Of a stretch of DNA of 64,000 nt, positions 62,551 to 64,000 are shown in pieces. Source of the stretch: Spirosoma rhododendri (GTDB lineage: Bacteria > Bacteroidota > Bacteroidia > Cytophagales > Spirosomataceae); assembly GCF_012849055.1 (NCBI RefSeq), contig NZ_CP051677.1, positions 186,001-250,000 on the forward strand, given 5' to 3'. A program made the translations under genes and the position numbers. The notes under the pieces are model-generated. The model was not told the origin of the DNA and did not search any database. It saw only the letters and a program-made list of their open reading frames with translations. Position 1 is the first letter of the stretch; each line of letters starts with the position of its first letter.

Positions 62551-64000
62551 ATGAACAATCGTTTCCGTGATCGCTTGCTTGCCGCACTGTGTGGTGGCCT
62601 GTTTCTGCTGATTGGATGCCCGGTATCGGCCCAGATCAATGTCACTTACCCAGTCGAACGGATGGTCGTTCAGCGCGACAACAACAACCGGGCTACCGTC
62701 CAGATTGCGGGCAGCTACGCGCAGTTGCTCGATGCCGTAGAAGCGAGGGCTGTTGCCCGCGCATCCGGGCAGGGCACCACCACCGGCTGGACATCCCTTC
62801 AGACAAACCCCGTCAATGGCCAATTCTCGGGCACGCTGCCAGTCAGTGGTGGCTGGTACAGCATCGAGGTGCGTGGACTACGCAACGGGCAGACCGTGGC
62901 CACCGATGCAGTCGCGCGGTTTGGCGTGGGCGAAGTGTTTGCTATTCTGGGTCACTCCAACGCGCAGGGATCCAGCTGCGTTATCGGCGGCACCGACTAC
63001 TGCCCAACCATAGACGGAGCCGTCGACGACCGGGTGACGGTTGTTCCCGTCGACCAGTCGACGCCGGAGTTTCGGGCTTACGAACAAACCGCCAGTACGA
63101 CCTACCTGCCGGGCCTGGTATTCGGTCAGCTGGCTACGTACAGCGGGCTGTCGCCCTTTGCGCGGTTTTGCTGGCTCTGGGGGCGCATGGGCGATTTGCT
63201 CGTCCAACGTATCAACGTGCCGGTACTGATCTATAACGGTGGTTTCGGCGGCACCAACATGGAGCAGAATTATAAGGCGGCCTACGATATTCCATTCAGT
63301 CATGGTTTTGTGAACTACAGCATCCGGATGCCGTACGCCAACATCCGTAACATCATGAACATGTACGTACCGGCTACCGGCCTGCGCTCGGTGTTGATTC
63401 ACCACGGCGAAAATGACCGGGGCAATGCAACCGACGATATCCGGACACAGTACTACGGGGTGATCGACAAAGTACGGCAGGAGTCCAGCAAGCCAAATCT
63501 GCCCATGCTGATCGCTATTTCGTCGTACGCCAATGGCCGGTTTGACAACGTACGGTCGGCACAGACACAGGTATTGAGCCGGACCAACTACAACGTATTT
63601 CAGGGGCCTGACCTCGACAACATGACCGACCGCCCCGATGGAATTCATTACTCGCCCAATGGACAGCGGGCCGTCGCCCAGCTCTGGTCAGATGCCATCA
63701 GCGACGACTTTTTCCGTAACTCGCAGCCGTATCTGGCCGAACAGCAACCCCTCATCAGCGTAGCCTGCGCCACCGGCAACCAGGTACAGATCACCCTGCC
63801 TGCCAGCGCTACCTACACCTGGAATACGGGCAGCAGCGACCAAAGCCTGACCGTTGGCGCGGGTACCTATTCGGCCCGGCTCAGGAGCGCGCAGAACAAG
63901 ATCACGTTTCCGCCGGCCATCACGGTTCCGTCGGAGATTCGCCCCGCCGACCCGACAATCAGCGTGCAGGGCCCCGCCCAGTTTTGCCTGCCGGGCAACA
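62551..64000 (+). CDS. Secreted SGNH-fold esterase (sialate O-acetylesterase-like), cut by window end
   Basis: 483 codons are visible from ATG 62551. The signal peptide ends CPVSAQ. An N-terminal beta domain (30-120) precedes an SGNH domain with the Ser block FAILGHSNAQGSS, YNGGFGGTNMEQNY with the Gly, IHHGENDRGN with the Asn, and the DGIHYS Asp/His pair. This matches carbohydrate esterases that remove acetyl groups from sugars. After about residue 400 an Ig-like region begins (VACATGNQVQITLPASATYT), suggesting a longer T9SS-type cargo whose C-terminal sorting domain is outside the window. Confidence 0.88.
   Translation, partial: MNNRFRDRLLAALCGGLFLLIGCPVSAQINVTYPVERMVVQRDNNNRATVQIAGSYAQLLDAVEARAVARASGQGTTTGWTSLQTNPVNGQFSGTLPVSGGWYSIEVRGLRNGQTVATDAVARFGVGEVFAILGHSNAQGSSCVIGGTDYCPTIDGAVDDRVTVVPVDQSTPEFRAYEQTASTTYLPGLVFGQLATYSGLSPFARFCWLWGRMGDLLVQRINVPVLIYNGGFGGTNMEQNYKAAYDIPFSHGFVNYSIRMPYANIRNIMNMYVPATGLRSVLIHHGENDRGNATDDIRTQYYGVIDKVRQESSKPNLPMLIAISSYANGRFDNVRSAQTQVLSRTNYNVFQGPDLDNMTDRPDGIHYSPNGQRAVAQLWSDAISDDFFRNSQPYLAEQQPLISVACATGNQVQITLPASATYTWNTGSSDQSLTVGAGTYSARLRSAQNKITFPPAITVPSEIRPADPTISVQGPAQFCLPGN

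Overview
The window reads as an ordinary chromosomal stretch of a GC-rich Bacteroidota bacterium, most likely Cytophagales (Spirosoma-like). This is inferred from DUF5686 and OMP_b-brl-type outer-membrane proteins, a SprE/PorW type IX secretion (T9SS) lipoprotein, a T9SS cargo with SprB repeats, GH92/GH43 enzymes, LytS/LytR-type signalling, and recurrent promoters of the Bacteroidota form TTTG or TTG, 19-22 nt, TAnnTTTG. No phage, complete insertion sequence, rRNA or CRISPR array is visible.

Layout. 0-8 kb: partial catalase; an FdhF/YdeP-type molybdopterin oxidoreductase broken by a frameshift, behind an App1-type phosphatase and divergent from a lipid kinase; an NHL lipoprotein; FdhD. 8-18 kb: a DUF5686 protein, pyrR and pth divergent, a TonB-receptor-like barrel, and two secreted proteins. 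18-20 kb: a LytS/LytR pair with a candidate LytTR operator upstream. 20-22 kb: an AT-richer accessory patch (ImmA/XRE pair and two small proteins). 22-31 kb: rodA-mrdA, an SMP-30 lactonase, a frameshifted MG2/TonB-plug gene, then NAD-binding protein, GNAT and beta-lactamase-fold genes. 31-35 kb: an F0 ATP synthase operon ending at atpH. 35-47 kb: PorW, PBP1A, glycerate kinase, UvrC, a propeller protein and GH92. 47-48.4 kb: a small accessory patch with an ASCH protein and a toxin-antitoxin pair whose PIN toxin carries a nonsense codon, beside tRNA-Asp. 48.5-64 kb: LOV-like PAS protein, hydrolase, UbiA-like, MOSC, TsaD, TamB, GH43, SprB-repeat T9SS cargo, a hypothetical, and an SGNH esterase cut by the window end.

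The most unusual structure is between genes. Short-period (7, 8 or 4 nt) degenerate arrays, often folding as inverted pairs, sit directly at gene stop codons at about nine places. A second repeat family begins with the stop codon itself (TAAACACGGAGG). A 166-bp palindromic MITE-like element occurs twice. Three perfect -7 boxes lie only 3-4 nt upstream of the start codons of pyrR, the XRE gene and tsaD, which suggests leaderless mRNAs. Three genes are broken: two by one-base losses in G runs (biological or assembly error) and one by a nonsense codon.

I found no clearly new multi-gene system. The strongest leads are the stop-codon-associated repeats, the LytTR operator and the leaderless starts. 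All calls come from reading the sequence; no database search was run.
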